Below, piece after piece: positions 11,438 through 22,492 of a stretch of 64,000 bases of DNA (position 1 is the stretch's first letter; every line of letters begins with the position of its first letter). The stretch is from the NCBI GenBank assembly GCA_030765045.1, contig CM060962.1, positions 263,785,647 through 263,849,646 of the forward strand, in the 5' to 3' direction. The notes below the pieces were generated by a model, which worked only from the letters and a program-made list of their open reading frames with translations, did no database searches and was not told the DNA's origin. The DNA comes from Tenodera sinensis (lineage: Eukaryota; Arthropoda; Insecta; Mantodea; Mantidae). Made by a program: the position numbers and the translations under genes.

Positions 11438-12728
11438 AAACTACAGTAAGTAATCCGTTGAGTTATATGGAATTCGACTTATCGAGAGTAGATTGAGGGA
11501 TTTTGCTGTGTTTATAACCAGTTGTTTTAATATATTGGCTCTGGTCAAGATACGAAATGTTCTAGTTATCAATATTAAAAACTTACCTATATTTAAATGA
11601 AGAGTGTGATGAAAACTTTTAAAGTCCTGAGTAAAGGCACAGATTAACACAAACGCATGCAATGTTGCCAACTCCTACATCACACTTTCACTTTCCCCCT
11701 CTGCTGATCGTGCTCGAGTTTGTAATAACTTTAGCACACTATCTGAGGCACGAACACGAACTGACAGCCTACGTCCAAAGGTTTTGGCTTCAGTAAATGT
11801 TGCTAATTTTGGCGAAAAAGCCTTTTTATCCATTATCACTGGTGCAGGAGATTTACTCTTGCGTGGCTAAAACAGGCAGATCGCTTCAACATATCACGAG
11901 AACGTTCACCTGGAGTTTAACCTGCTGACCGCGTTACAGGAATCCGATATCTCTGCAATATTTCGTTGCAACACCGGTAACAGATTTCACCGAGATCTAG
12001 AGGAACAAACTTATTCTTTACTGGCAGAACAGAGGCATATGTCTCTCTCGCTCTCTTTGTCTCTCCCTCTCCACATCTCTCTACCTCAGTCATTCTCTTC
12101 TCCTCTAACTCACTCTACAATGTACTGCATATCATGCAACATTTTGATAACCGGTAATACATTTTTTTAAATTCTGCTTGGGTTAGAAAAATTAAAACAC
12201 AAACAAAATATGAATTAAAACTTTTTAAAGATATTCATCCTGTGGAAATTTTGCAATAACAGAATGTCAAAAATATTATGGCTCTAAACTTTGGTAATTA
12301 ACTTTTTTCACAATTTGGCGTGTAAGAAACCATCCACTTATGGAGAAGCTGTACATTAACTGACACCTCAAATATATCATATACCAATTTATATACAATA
12401 ATTGTATATATGTAATTATTACCGAATTATTCGGTTAGATACATAAACATTATCCTTAAGAGGAAACTTGTGGCAATAAATTCGCAAAGCAAACAGCTGA
12501 AACAGCATTGTGTAGGAAATAATGCGCTCTATAATATCATTAAATCCTTTAGTTTCTTTTCTTCCAATGAATCAAAGTGATTCTTCTACTCCGAAAAATT
12601 CTGCACTTGTTGGAACCGTAACTAAGCGTCATCAAGTGAAGTGATAAGAGATATGTGCTCATACGTTGTTTTATATCTGTAAGTTATATGTATGCAATCC
12701 AGAATGTCTCTTATATTTCCGTGGTATT
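11438..12728. other. No recognisable feature
   Basis: Contains CT-rich patches at 12045-12125 only. No coding or repeat family was supported. Confidence 0.4.
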
Positions 12729-12763
12729 TCATCATCATCGTCGTCGTCATCCTCGTCGTCGAC

Positions 12764-12819
<56 letters not shown>

Positions 12820-12828
12820 CATCATCAT
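12729..12828. repeat. ATC/GTC trinucleotide microsatellite
   Basis: Imperfect ATC repeat with TCG interruptions at the left end. The open frames over it (poly-Met, poly-His, poly-Ile) are low-complexity artefacts. Confidence 0.95.
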
Positions 12829-12910
12829 AATCTTTCACAGTTTGAGCTTTTGTCCTGTTCCGGTCTCGATTAAACTGTTCTGTCCATCTTCTTTAAGGTC
12901 TGCCAATTTT

Positions 12911-13642
12911 TACTTTCTCTACTGGTAAGTAGGGGAAGTATTGTATTCCACCCACAAATTCGATGTCGAGATTTCACCGGAAATACATGTTTTGAGAATC
13001 CAAAACAAAGTATTTTTAGAAAAAGGTCCGTGTGTGTATCTGTCTGTGTGTCAGCCTGTGGACAGCATAACTCAAAAACGAAAAGTCGGCTAAAAACCAA
13101 AGTTGGTACTTAAGTTTGATGTATTTTAAAGATGCGACACGAAGACTTTGAAGAAAATAGCCCCACCCTAAATTACGCTTTACATGGAAAATATTTCGAT
13201 AATTTTGATTTTCTTGAAAATGGCTCTAAGGATTTTGATTAAAATGACATGTTTAAGATATTTTTATGGAAAATGAAATGTATGTTTTGAATTTTCTGGC
13301 TATAGCCTATGTAGTGCTGTTTACTCTGGATGACTTTCTAATAACTTGTAAACCTTAAGAGATAGGCGAAATCTTACTCTACAAAACATGTAGAACTCCC
13401 TAAAACACACAATTTATGTCCAAATAAACTTTTTTGTAGAGAGAACCATTTTGGAGATATGACTATCACTCAAAGCCTACTGTATTCTAATATTCCCCTT
13501 TCACCTACAAGGAAATAAGCAATAAGAAATTTCTGTAAATATTTATCTCAACTAACACGAAGAAGATAGAGGAATAAGAGTTTGTAAGAATGGTTAGTTC
13601 ATGAGTAGAGAAAGTCATATGAGTGCAAGACATCAGATTTTT
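12911..13642 (+). repeat. Family A element with internal deletion
   Basis: Has the 5' stem-loop TACTTTCTCTACT-ggta-agtaggggaagta intact and a 3' end with agtagagaaagtcatatgag and acatcagattttt. It is about 120 bp shorter than other copies because the segment between 'ggagatatgactatc' and the usual 'gtgcaaagagaac' block is lost. Confidence 0.8.
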
Positions 13643-13871
13643 CTTTGATATTTTGGTGCGTATCTTAAAACCCAGTTCATATAGTGGTTTCGATCAATCC
13701 TATCCATATGTTATTTCCAGTTGTTTTGATTTTCCATTATTCTTTCTAATAAGTTGAATATTCTTAATTCATTAGGCATGTCTTCACTTCTATCTTTTAG
13801 TGTATATTCTTCTACAGGTCTTAAAAACACATGTCTACAGCCTCTCATGTGGCATTTAAAACACTTATCAT

Positions 13872-13916
<45 letters not shown>

Positions 13917-14588
13917 CTTTTTGCCCTTCACAAGTGTAATATTCTTTCTTTTAACACTAAATTATAAATAAAAGCATGTTATACAACGAATACATAATGC
14001 AATAATAATTCGTGTGCAAAATTACAGGAAAGTTAATCACGCACACATTTACATTTTACATATAATATATAAATTATTAGGAAGTCAAGCATGGTAACAT
14101 TATCAAATGTCAGATCCCCAAATTTCATAATTGTATAATCTTAGACTTGTTAATTTGTTGATTTATAACACCCAACTAAGGACGTTAAGAAAAATCTATT
14201 TCGCCATCTTGTTGCCTTGTGTCTGACCATAATGTCGAAAAAGCATTTAGACCGTCCCACGTGTATTTTCTAGTCTTCTTTAGCTAATTTGGCATTTGAA
14301 AATCCCTGAGACCATATCTTCAGTGGTTTGTTTACCTTAATGTTGGCAAAATTTAATGTTTGTCACTACAATAAGATTAGTGTACCGTTGCCTAGGCTTA
14401 CAGGTAAATATTTAACTCCTTACATAACCTGCTTTAAACGATCGTACAACTTAAAAAGGCTACAAAGAGCTCAAGCAGAAGGTTTGTACTGCTTAAAAAT
14501 ACTAAACAAAAAAGCAAGAAAACACAAACACATACCTTTCTTTGGATAATTTTTTTAGGCGAGGAGGGAATTCAGAGAGTCTCAAAAC
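13643..14588. other. Mostly featureless; GA microsatellite at 13875-13914
   Basis: A 40-nt pure GA run is the only clear feature. The remainder is AT-rich. Confidence 0.5.
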
Positions 14589-14592
14589 GTAT

Positions 14593-15242
14593 TGTGACGC
14601 CAGGTTTGGCGCACAACAAAGGACGGACGTGGCCAAGCTACTTCGCACCACGTGCCGTGTCGGCGAACGGGCAAAGGCGTTCAAGGTCAGTCTGCCTCAC
14701 ACGTTTGTGTGAACATGACTTCGAAGAGACGACACAAAAGGGGTTGTCTCCATAGTCTTCGAGAAAGATCTGGTTACGTCACCGCCGGCATGTTTGAAGG
14801 AGTTGGTGAAATGTCCATGTGACGTCATCCGCACTATATAAGTAGGCCAGAAAGCAGGAGTTACAGAGTTACAGTTAGAGATATGAGTCGATCACTGCGT
14901 TAGTGAGTGCTATACAACTGTGTGTATGTGTGTATGTCGTCGTGAAATATTCGTCGGTCGTCGGGAAGATTTCCGAGCATCGAGTGATCGTCTTAGTATA
15001 TAGGAGACAGAGAAAGCGACAAAATACATTGAAAGGACTGAGACAAGGTTACGAGAAGTAAGATTTGTGAGTTGTGATAGCACGAAAGGCTGTAGACTGT
15101 GATAACGACGAGAAGAAAACTGTGTATTTGTGATAAAATGCTTGACGAAACTACAGTGATAGCAAAGTAAGTGAACTGATTTTTGTCGTTTTGTCACAAT
15201 GGTGTTAGAACTGGGATTCCTGGAATTTTCGTCTTTGTCACA
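14593..15242 (+). mobile_element. LTR family L, copy 2, with primer-binding-site remnant
   Basis: Begins TGTGACGCCAGG. An LTR end TTTTGTCACA occurs at 15198, followed at 15200 by TGGTGTTAGAACTGGGATTC. That closely matches the complement of an animal tRNA-Leu 3' end, the primer-binding site expected just inside a 5' LTR. About 25 bp later a second LTR end, TCTTTGTCACA, finishes at 15242. Target duplication gtat is perfect (14589-14592 and 15243-15246). A TATA box (ctatataagt) lies near 14833. The copy therefore keeps 5' LTR, primer site and only the last ~20 bp of the 3' LTR, with the whole coding interior removed. Confidence 0.75.
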
Positions 15243-15246
15243 GTAT

Positions 15247-15325
15247 ATTTCCAGTAAAATATAGATATGGGGATTTTCGGTGGAATGCAATACTTCCTAT
15301 ATACCTGGTACAGAAAGTAATAAAT
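15247..15325 (-). repeat. Family A fragment, 5' end
   Basis: 'tttccagtaaaatatagat', 'ggtggaatgcaatacttcct' and 'acagaaagtaa' are the reverse complement of the family A start. LTR copy 2 inserted into this fragment's edge. Confidence 0.6.
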
Positions 15326-16010
15326 AAGCTTCACCTTAGCACCATCGTTTTCAATTACTCTGGATATAGAAGGGCAAGTCTTTCTAGGAACTCTTTGTAG
15401 AAGAATGAGTATAAGAATTCATGTGAATGTGACATCAATTGCGAGCCCTTTTTCACAGATGCATTGGTTCCCCTTAAGGCAGATAATAGCACAAATCTGT
15501 TTATAAACTTAGAATCAATAGAAACTCGGAAATGCTTACAAACCTCACGCAATCTAGGAGATCTGTTCCAATAAAACGTGCAAACTGAAGGGTTATGTAT
15601 CTACTGCAACAATGTTGTAATACATTATTTTAACGGAAGTGAATGCAGTGAGAGGCGGGATTATGCACCAGAACCGACTTCACATCTTGATTACGACATG
15701 TTAATTGCACCCCTGGGGTTTACCTGCGTGGAGTATACCAATTGCGAAGACGGGTGGAGGTTGTTATGCCCTCTAATGACTTGTTCCTTTGTTTACTGCT
15801 GTAGGTGAGATTACCGCCTTAATTCCATGCAAGACAAATGCGCTGCACACACAGCTCGACTTCTTCCCAGAAAACTTCAAGACGAAAATTACGCCAGGTC
15901 ACGTCACAGAGTGGATAACATCTTGTACACAGTTCCCAGCTATTTCTGAGAGGTTGCGACTCAGCAACTCAAGGACCACATGAGATAATTTCTTGTTACT
16001 TTCTCTGTTT
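15326..16010. other. No recognisable feature
   Basis: Open frames at 15355-15552 (-) and 15578-15808 (+) show no family motif. Confidence 0.4.
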
Positions 16011-16012
16011 CT

Positions 16013-16118
16013 TGCCTACAGTAAACAGAGCAAGCATTGCATTCTACCCAAACATTCAAGTTCAATACCCAGACTTCATTGGAAATGCACCTTTTGAGGC
16101 TTCTGAATTTGAAAATAA
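16013..16118 (+). repeat. Family A fragment, 5' end
   Basis: 'gcattctacccaaacattca', 'cattggaaatgcaccttttg' and 'aggcttctgaat' follow the family A 5' order. It abuts a copy in the opposite orientation. Confidence 0.55.
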
Positions 16119-16126
16119 GTTTAGTG

Positions 16127-16851
16127 AAAATCTGACGTGTTGCACTCACATGACTTTCTCTACTCCTGTACTAACCATTCTTACAAACTTATTCTTCTAT
16201 GTTCTTATTAGTTGAGATAAAAATTTGCGGAAATTATATTATTGCTCGTTTTGTTACACGTGCAACGGGAAAACAGGAACACAGACTTTAAGCGATAGTC
16301 AAATCTTTTAATTCTTTCAAATTCAATTCTCTCTGCATGGTTAACATATAAAAATGAATAGCGATGTTCCATTTGACAACACTTACACAAATAACGAGGA
16401 ATATGTCCAAAATGGTTCACTCTACCCCCCCCCCAAAAAAAAAACAAATATTTAGACATAAATTGTGTATAGTAAGATTTGGTCTATCTCTTACGGTTTA
16501 CCAGTTATTCAAAAGTCATCCAGAGTAAATACGACTACAGGGGCTATAGCTAGAAAATTCAAGATATAAATTTCATTTGTCATAAAAATATTTCAAATTA
16601 TTGGCATTTGAATCAAAATCGTTAGAGCCATTTTCAAGAAAATAAAAATGTTGCAAACATTTTCATGTAGAGGTTAGTTTAGGGTGAAGCAATTTTCTTC
16701 AAAATCTTCGTGTCGTATCCTTGAAAGACATTAAACTTAAATACCAACTTTGGTTTTTAATGGAATTTTTGTTTTTGAGTGATGCTGTCCACAGTCTGAC
16801 AGACCGATACAGACACACAGACAGGCAAACATGGACCTTTCTCTGAAAATG

Positions 16852-16893
<42 letters not shown>

Positions 16894-16997
16894 ATTCAGG
16901 AGGCCTCAAAAGATATATTTTCGGTGAAATCTCGACATCAAATTTTTGGGCGAATTAAAATACTTCCTCCACTTTGCTATACGTAGTAGAGAAAGTA
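16127..16997 (-). repeat. Family A element with 40-nt T expansion
   Basis: Full-length minus-strand copy: 3' module at 16127-16165 and start TACTTTCTCTACT at 16997. The short T run before 'gattcagg' in other copies has grown to about 40 T here (16853-16892). Confidence 0.8.
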
Positions 16998-16999
16998 AA

Positions 17000-17419
17000 A
17001 CTGTCTCAATGTGTGTGAGTATGAGTGTGTATATTTGTGTGTGTGTGTAAATAGTATAACTCAAACATGTAAACTCAGCTACACCCGAACTTAAAATGGG
17101 CCCTAGTCACATTGATGGTAGGTACATATGGTGCTGGGATTTTTAGTGAACGTACATCGAAAATAAGAATACCCCTATCTCGGTTCTTTCTGCCATACGC
17201 TCAAGCTTGACAAGAGAGCCTTTATTTATACATTGAAATGGTTAACTAATAATATATAATTACTTGCATTTATCAGTATTTAAAAAGTTTTAAACGAAAA
17301 AGTTGCAGAAATTACGACATGACGATGACATGAAAACAAACAATAAGGGGAATTAATTTAGGGACAAAATCAGTAAAACCAATGGTATACCCAGATAATA
17401 AAATGTTAATGGAAAAAAA
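17000..17419. other. No recognisable feature beyond a short GT run
   Basis: GT-rich patch at 17008-17050 and otherwise AT-rich. Confidence 0.4.
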
Positions 17420-18110
17420 ACTAGAATGAATTTCAAAGAATGTCATATAAGTTATATCAAATGGCAAAATGATATAAATTAGAAATATCTATAAATAAAA
17501 CAAAAACAATGACATTTAAAGGCACCCATGCAGTTCAGTCTAAAATAGTTTTAGATATTAACATAATTGAACAAGTCTCAAAATGTGATTTCTTTGGATA
17601 CGAAATAACAGACAGAATAGAAATAGACATTGAAATAAATTAAATAAATTCAGTTACATAACCGGTTCAATAAAAAATCTTAAAGAATAAAGCTGAAAAC
17701 AATTCCATAATAAAACTATGATTGCCCAAATTTTAGCATTCGGTTCAGCAACATAGATAATGACGGCACAACATAAAAGAAATATACAAACGGCAGAAAT
17801 GAAATTTCTTAGAACCATGGCTGGATATATAAGACTAGACAAAACATAAGGATCAAACACGGTAACAGTTAAAAGTAAAATAATTAAACAAAACAATAAT
17901 AGAATACAGAAACAATTGGAAACAGCTTTTAAATAGAATGGAAGAAAATAAAGTTCTCAAAATAGCAGGTAACTATTAAGCACAAGGACAAAGTAACATA
18001 GGACGACCGAGGAAAAGGAGGAGGGAACAAGACTTTGGGGCCGGAACAGGCTAAGTGGCCTTAGCCGTTTTGGAGAAAAAGGAGGAGCTACAAAAATGTG
18101 CAATTCTTCT
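17420..18110 (+). pseudogene. LINE reverse-transcriptase C-terminal fragment
   Basis: Read in shifting frames on the plus strand it gives LEISINKTKTMTFKG, SKIVLDINIIEQVSKC, then ILAFGSAT, HKRNIQTAEMKFLRTMAGYI, IIEYRNNWKQLLNRMEENK and IGRPRKRRREQ, in that order. These are the thumb and tail motifs of a common insect non-LTR retrotransposon: KTK-M-F-G; EQV--F-YLG; ETAEMKFLR-V-GY; W--HL-RM; GRP-KRW. Stops and frameshifts interrupt it, and the catalytic FADD region is missing from the 5' side. A hydrophobic minus-strand open frame at 17654-17896 is the antisense shadow. Clade was not determined. Confidence 0.8.
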
Positions 18111-18449
18111 CCCCTCACTTTTTTCCCCTCCTTTCTTTCTTTTTCTTGGAGAAACTCATCACCCAGAATGAACTGAAATTAGCTGCGACCGATTTTATCT
18201 TCACTACATGCAATTTTGGTTGTACGTTATCTTTAGTACGGTCTTGAGTGCATATAATTGTACCCTTAGTAAGGGGCAACATTTACTGCGCCACTCCAGG
18301 TAATCTGACATTCGAGTGAAAGACAGACCTAAGTCGGCGTTTACAGCTTAACTTTATCCTCACCCCCCCCCCCCCCCCATGAATAGGAACCCTATGGTAG
18401 AAAAAAACCGTGACACAGGTACCTTTTTGTTTTCGATATATTTTCGCTA

Positions 18450-18725
18450 TACAAATTCAGAAAACCTTACTAATCTTAACTACACTTTACATGAAAATCT
18501 GTTCCTTAATTGTCATATTTCTTCTGCAAAATTGCTCTAACAACCTTGATTAAAGAACCAAATGTTTAATATATTTGCATGGAAAATAAATTTAGGTAGA
18601 TGGTAGAAAAAGTAAAAACAATAAGAAGTGTGATATAAAAGCATAAATAGAAATGCACTTTTGGAGACATTTCGACATCGAAGCTTGAGTGGAATATGTC
18701 TTCTTCACACCTATAGGCAGGTGGC
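18450..18725. repeat. Family A fragments, mixed orientation
   Basis: 18480-18600 matches the plus-strand middle ('tacactttacatgaaaatct', 'ttgctctaacaaccttgatt'). 18650-18710 matches the minus-strand 5' end ('ttttggagacatttcgacat', 'gagtggaatatg'). Confidence 0.45.
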
Positions 18726-18957
18726 AAAAAAGTAAGAATATCGTATGATGTTAATGATATATTTCGCGATCTTCAAAGAATTTCACAAACAGATATCTAT
18801 CTATACATCCACATATTGTCTAATTAAATCTATTCACAACGTGAGAAATGATGAAACAGACATCATTAATGCCAAGGATAGAAATTGCACTTAAAAGACA
18901 AAGTAAGTAAACAAATAAAATACATAAAATACAGCAAACAGTTGGTTAGGCACTTAC

Positions 18958-19093
18958 CGTATCATCAGCTGATGAACCCTGGGCCATTGACCTTTGGCGC
19001 GAAGAATCCTGCAAGCTCCTAGATATGAAGATCGATGAGTTCCCATCACAGAAAGGGACTTGATATAATAGCTCAGAGCCTCCCAGTGTTGTC
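18958..19093 (-). CDS. TMTC1: TMTC1-like gene, internal or penultimate coding exon
   Basis: A 136-nt exon on the minus strand, with acceptor cttgtattacag and donor gtaagtgc. It has two leading bases, 44 codons and two trailing bases (CG). The peptide reads HWEALSYYIKSLSVMGTH, then YLGACRILRAKGQWPRVHQL. It completes the fourth TPR-like unit of the array, with the WEAL-YY-KSL helix B pattern. Its phase fits the preceding exon exactly (G + GA gives Gly). The donor leaves CG, so the next exon must begin by completing an Arg codon. I could not find that exon in the 18.9 kb to the left. It is either short and unconserved or outside the window. The reading has no stops. Confidence 0.9.
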
Positions 19094-19499
19094 CTGTAAT
19101 ACAAGAAGCATTAATGTTAATCGATTAAAGAAAGATGCATTTAACACTGGATTGTTTAACCTTTCTTGGTTAAACTATAATCAATATTTTATATTTTGAT
19201 AATCAATATTATGAAATTATGTCAAACTTATTGGTAAAACGTATTATGAGATAAGTCTGAAGTATTTTATCGTGAGAAGTTTGAAACTTTTACACAAAGA
19301 AATTCCAGCAGAATTTGCAACACCCAGTATAATGCTGAACTGCAACAACAGGCACATGCTGAGCTATCCTGGGAGTATTGATGTGGGTTGTCCATTAACA
19401 TGTGATTATAGCTTTTGATCATTTTAGCATTAGAATACACTATTCTGGTGTTGGTTTTTTATTTTAAATTATTTTTCTTTGTTAACGACGCTGTTAACT

Positions 19500-19625
19500 G
19501 CCAGGATCTTATCAGCGCCACCGATATGTCGGAATTTCGTCCCACAGGAGTTTTTTTAACATACCAGATAATCTACTGACATGGCACTATCGCTTTTAAG
19601 TACACTTAAAAACGTAATTCGGCAG
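19500..19625 (-). repeat. SINE body fragment (tRNA head missing)
   Basis: 'cataccagataatctactga', 'ggaatttcgtcccacaggag' and 'ttttaagtacacttaaaaac' match the body of the SINE at 40900-41205. This is the conserved 'ctcctgcgggac...gtagatttactggcatgt' type SINE known from many insects. The tRNA-like end is absent. Confidence 0.6.
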
Positions 19626-21200
19626 ACTTATCACAAAGAATTTATGCTGATGTCGATAATGTTACATCACATGTGCTTCATAACACACGAGTCGAAGTTG
19701 AATACCGGTTGGACATTTCCCGTGCCACTAACGACAGACATTTTGAGGTTTATGAACACAAGGTAAAAAAAATCCGTTTTCACTGTTTGTAGCAAGTGGT
19801 TTTAGCTCAGGATTCATATTAGCTAAGATGCTATATCTCTTTCTTTTGTAAAATTCATAAGCGGAACACTTCTTTTCTTAACTCTGTATTCGCATTAAAT
19901 TGGTAACCTGGTACTCACATTGATTTTTTACGAGTTTTAATCAAAATGTGCTTAACTTGCTCAAAACAGTGAATATTCTGGTATAAATTGTAATAAAAAT
20001 CGTTTTTTTTTTCCAGAAAAATATTTGTTCTAAAATTAACTGGAAAGAAGCTCATCTGAAGTTGAAATGATTTTAAATCTTTGGAATCACTAGTTGACAA
20101 AACAGAATGTAGTATATATGTAGTTTCAGGGAATCAAAAGCGATATATTTTAAAGCTAAAATATACTAAATACTTATGTTCATTTTAGTGTTCCCAGAAC
20201 ACTTAATAGTGATTTTGGATAAAAGATGAACTTCTTTTTTGCTTAATATGGGCCTACGTAGTTTCTAACACATGTCCATATAAGACTTTTGTGTGTTTGC
20301 GGCAATTAAGTGCATTTAAATGGGGATTTACAAGAAGTTTTAAATGTGGGGCCAGGCGGTCAGGCCCCTTTTACACTGCACAACATTATCTTCTTTTGCC
20401 ATTTACCGCAACTTGCTTTTTTAAACTACAGGTACACGTTTCAAAAAATAAATAAAAATAAAAATAAAAAAGAACTATAATAGAGCTTTGATTATTTTTG
20501 TGTATATGCAGAGTATACTGCTCCAAACAGCTGGTGAAAGCTTTTTACGCTACACTTCCATAAAGCTCCTCAAAAAATGTTTTCACATATATAAAAATAA
20601 AAATAAACCGCGCATAATTGTTTACTTTATAAAATGCCATTATATAATAAAATGCCTGAATAGTTCACCAGATATGTTGAATAATATCATTGTAAAGTGA
20701 CTAAAATTTTGAAACTCGATACTGTTTAGGAGAAAAGTGGAAAATGTGTGAAAAATTTTGGAACATTTTTTTTTCATTGGAATATCAATTGAGTAAAGGA
20801 ACTTCACTTATGATTTTATTGTGGTTTCTGAATCAGAAGAAGTTGTTTTATAAGCTGTAAAAGTTTTATTACGATAGATTGTATAATTTTCAAGATTCTG
20901 TGCGGAAATTGCTATTCTGATACTACCAAGTATCCCTTAGTTTTCTCACTATGGAGATAATTTCCTTACCCTCTATAAGTGTTCTGTTACGTTTATTTTA
21001 TCGTAGAATAGAAGGGAAAGCCTGATGGTCTCAATTTCTACCGCAGCACTTAAATAAACAAAAATTATTCATATTTATGCATTTGCACTAGGCGCGCACG
21101 TTTTTACAAAATGTTAGCATTTCCATATTCGCCATGGTAACGCATTGCAGGGACTGTATATGTATGTATGTATGTATGAGCACATCTGTTGGGCGATAAT
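19626..21200. other. Intronic, nothing recognised
   Basis: AT-rich. A short AAATA run near 20445-20470 and open frames without motifs. Confidence 0.4.
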
Positions 21201-21217
21201 AATCAATGTCCACTTAC

Positions 21218-21432
21218 CCCGGTGATGCAGCCACGCCGCGAGTTCGACCAAGTGGTCCGGACTGTTGGGTTCAAGGCGCGCCACGTGACGTAGGAGCCTC
21301 CCCACAGCAGAAGCCCGTCCCTCCTGCCCCTGGTACAGTCGTGCCAACAGCAGGTAAGCAGGGGTGTAGCTTGCATCCAGTCGCACACATTTCTCTAACA
21401 TTCTGGCGGCTTCTTCACTGCGATTTACTTTC
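21218..21432 (-). CDS. TMTC1: TMTC1-like gene, internal coding exon (TPR repeats)
   Basis: A 215-nt exon on the minus strand, with acceptor tgttgacag and donor gtaagtgg. It has one leading base, 71 codons and one trailing base. The peptide continues the TPR array with RSEEAARMLEKCVRLD, then PAYLLLARLY, then GRLLRHVARLEPNSPDHLVE and LAAWLHHRG. Paired helices and the LxP/DP ends of TPR units are clear. The sequence is locally much richer in G+C than the flanks, as expected for coding sequence in an AT-rich intron. The leading G completes the Arg codon from the exon 36 kb upstream, and the trailing G completes a Gly codon with GA of the next exon. The methionine within the exon is internal to the exon chain and is not a start. 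No frameshift or stop is present, so the gene looks intact here. Confidence 0.92.
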
Positions 21433-21634
21433 CTGTCAACAAAACACCATAATCTTTACGAAAATCATTCCCAAAATCTACTACATCTATACATTGCTGG
21501 GGCTTAATTGAAAAAGTTTCGAAATTGAGTTGTCTAATGCCCCAACAGAACATGACTGCTTTACTTTCCTTCCACAATATCCTAGATATGACATAAATAT
21601 GAACACAATACTCTCAAGCCCTCATTTGTCTTAT

Positions 21635-22492
21635 TACTTTCTCTACTGGTAAGTAGGGGAAGTATTGCATTCCACCCAAAAATTCAATGTCGAGATTTCA
21701 CCGGAAATATGTTTTGAGGCCCCCTGAATCCAAAAAAAGCATTTTTAGAAAAAGGTCCGTGTGTGTGTGTCTGTGTGTCAGACTGTGTGTCAGTCTGTGG
21801 ACAGCATAACTCAAAAATGAAAACTCGGTTACAAACCAAAGTTGGTATTTAAGTTTAATGTCTTTCAAGAATGCGACACGAAGATTTTGAAGAAAATAGC
21901 CCCACCCTACACTACCCTTTACATGGAAGATTTTTCGAAAATTTTTATTTTCTTGAAAATAGCTCTAACGGTTTTGATTAAAATGTCATATGTTTGAGAT
22001 ATTTTGATGACAAATGAAATGTATATCTTGAATTTTCTGGCTATGGCCCCTGTAGCCGTATTTACTCTGGACGACTCTTGCATAACTGGTAAACCGTTAG
22101 AGATAGACCAAATCATACTGTATAACAAATGTAGATCTTGATAAAATACACAATTTATGTCTCAATAAGGTTTCTTGTAGGGTGAACCATTTCGGAGATA
22201 TACCTTGTTATGTGTGTGAGTTTCGTAAAACTTTTAGCGAAATGCAACAACGTTGTTAATTTTTTTATATTAATCGTGCAAAGAGAACGAAATCTCAAAG
22301 GTGAATAAGATTTGACTGTCGCACAAAGCCTTCTGTATTCTAATATCTCCCTTGCACCTACAAGAACATAAGCAATAAGATAATTTGTAGGAATGTTTAT
22401 CTTAACTAACATGGAGATATAGGAATAAGAGTTTGTTAGAATGGTTAGTACAAGAGTAGAGAAAGTTACGTGAGTGCAACACATCAGATTTT
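21635..22492 (+). repeat. Family A element, near full length, reference-like copy
   Basis: Begins TACTTTCTCTACT-ggta-agtaggggaagta, a 13-bp stem with 11 Watson-Crick and two G-T pairs. The core is GTGTGTCTGTGTGTCAG-like at 21761-21800. The end is agtagagaaagttacgtgag and then caacacatcagatttta. It sits 200 bp upstream (gene sense) of the exon at 21218-21432. Confidence 0.85.

Larger units (their letters stand above)
19094..21217 (-). other. Intron of the TMTC1-like gene (~2.1 kb)
   Basis: Lies between the donor gtaagtgg and the acceptor ending ttacag, phase 1. Apart from a SINE body at about 19500-19625 and an AAATA-rich run near 20445-20470, I see only AT-rich sequence without recognisable elements. 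Confidence 0.85.

Noticed and set aside
12045..12125. CT-rich stretch as a possible branch/acceptor region of a missing TMTC1-like exon
   Set aside because: It is on the wrong strand for the gene and no phase-compatible coding follows.
17654..17896. 80-residue hydrophobic minus-strand frame resembling a membrane protein
   Set aside because: It is antisense to a clear LINE reverse-transcriptase fragment on the plus strand, and AT-rich antisense naturally reads as Ile, Leu and Phe.
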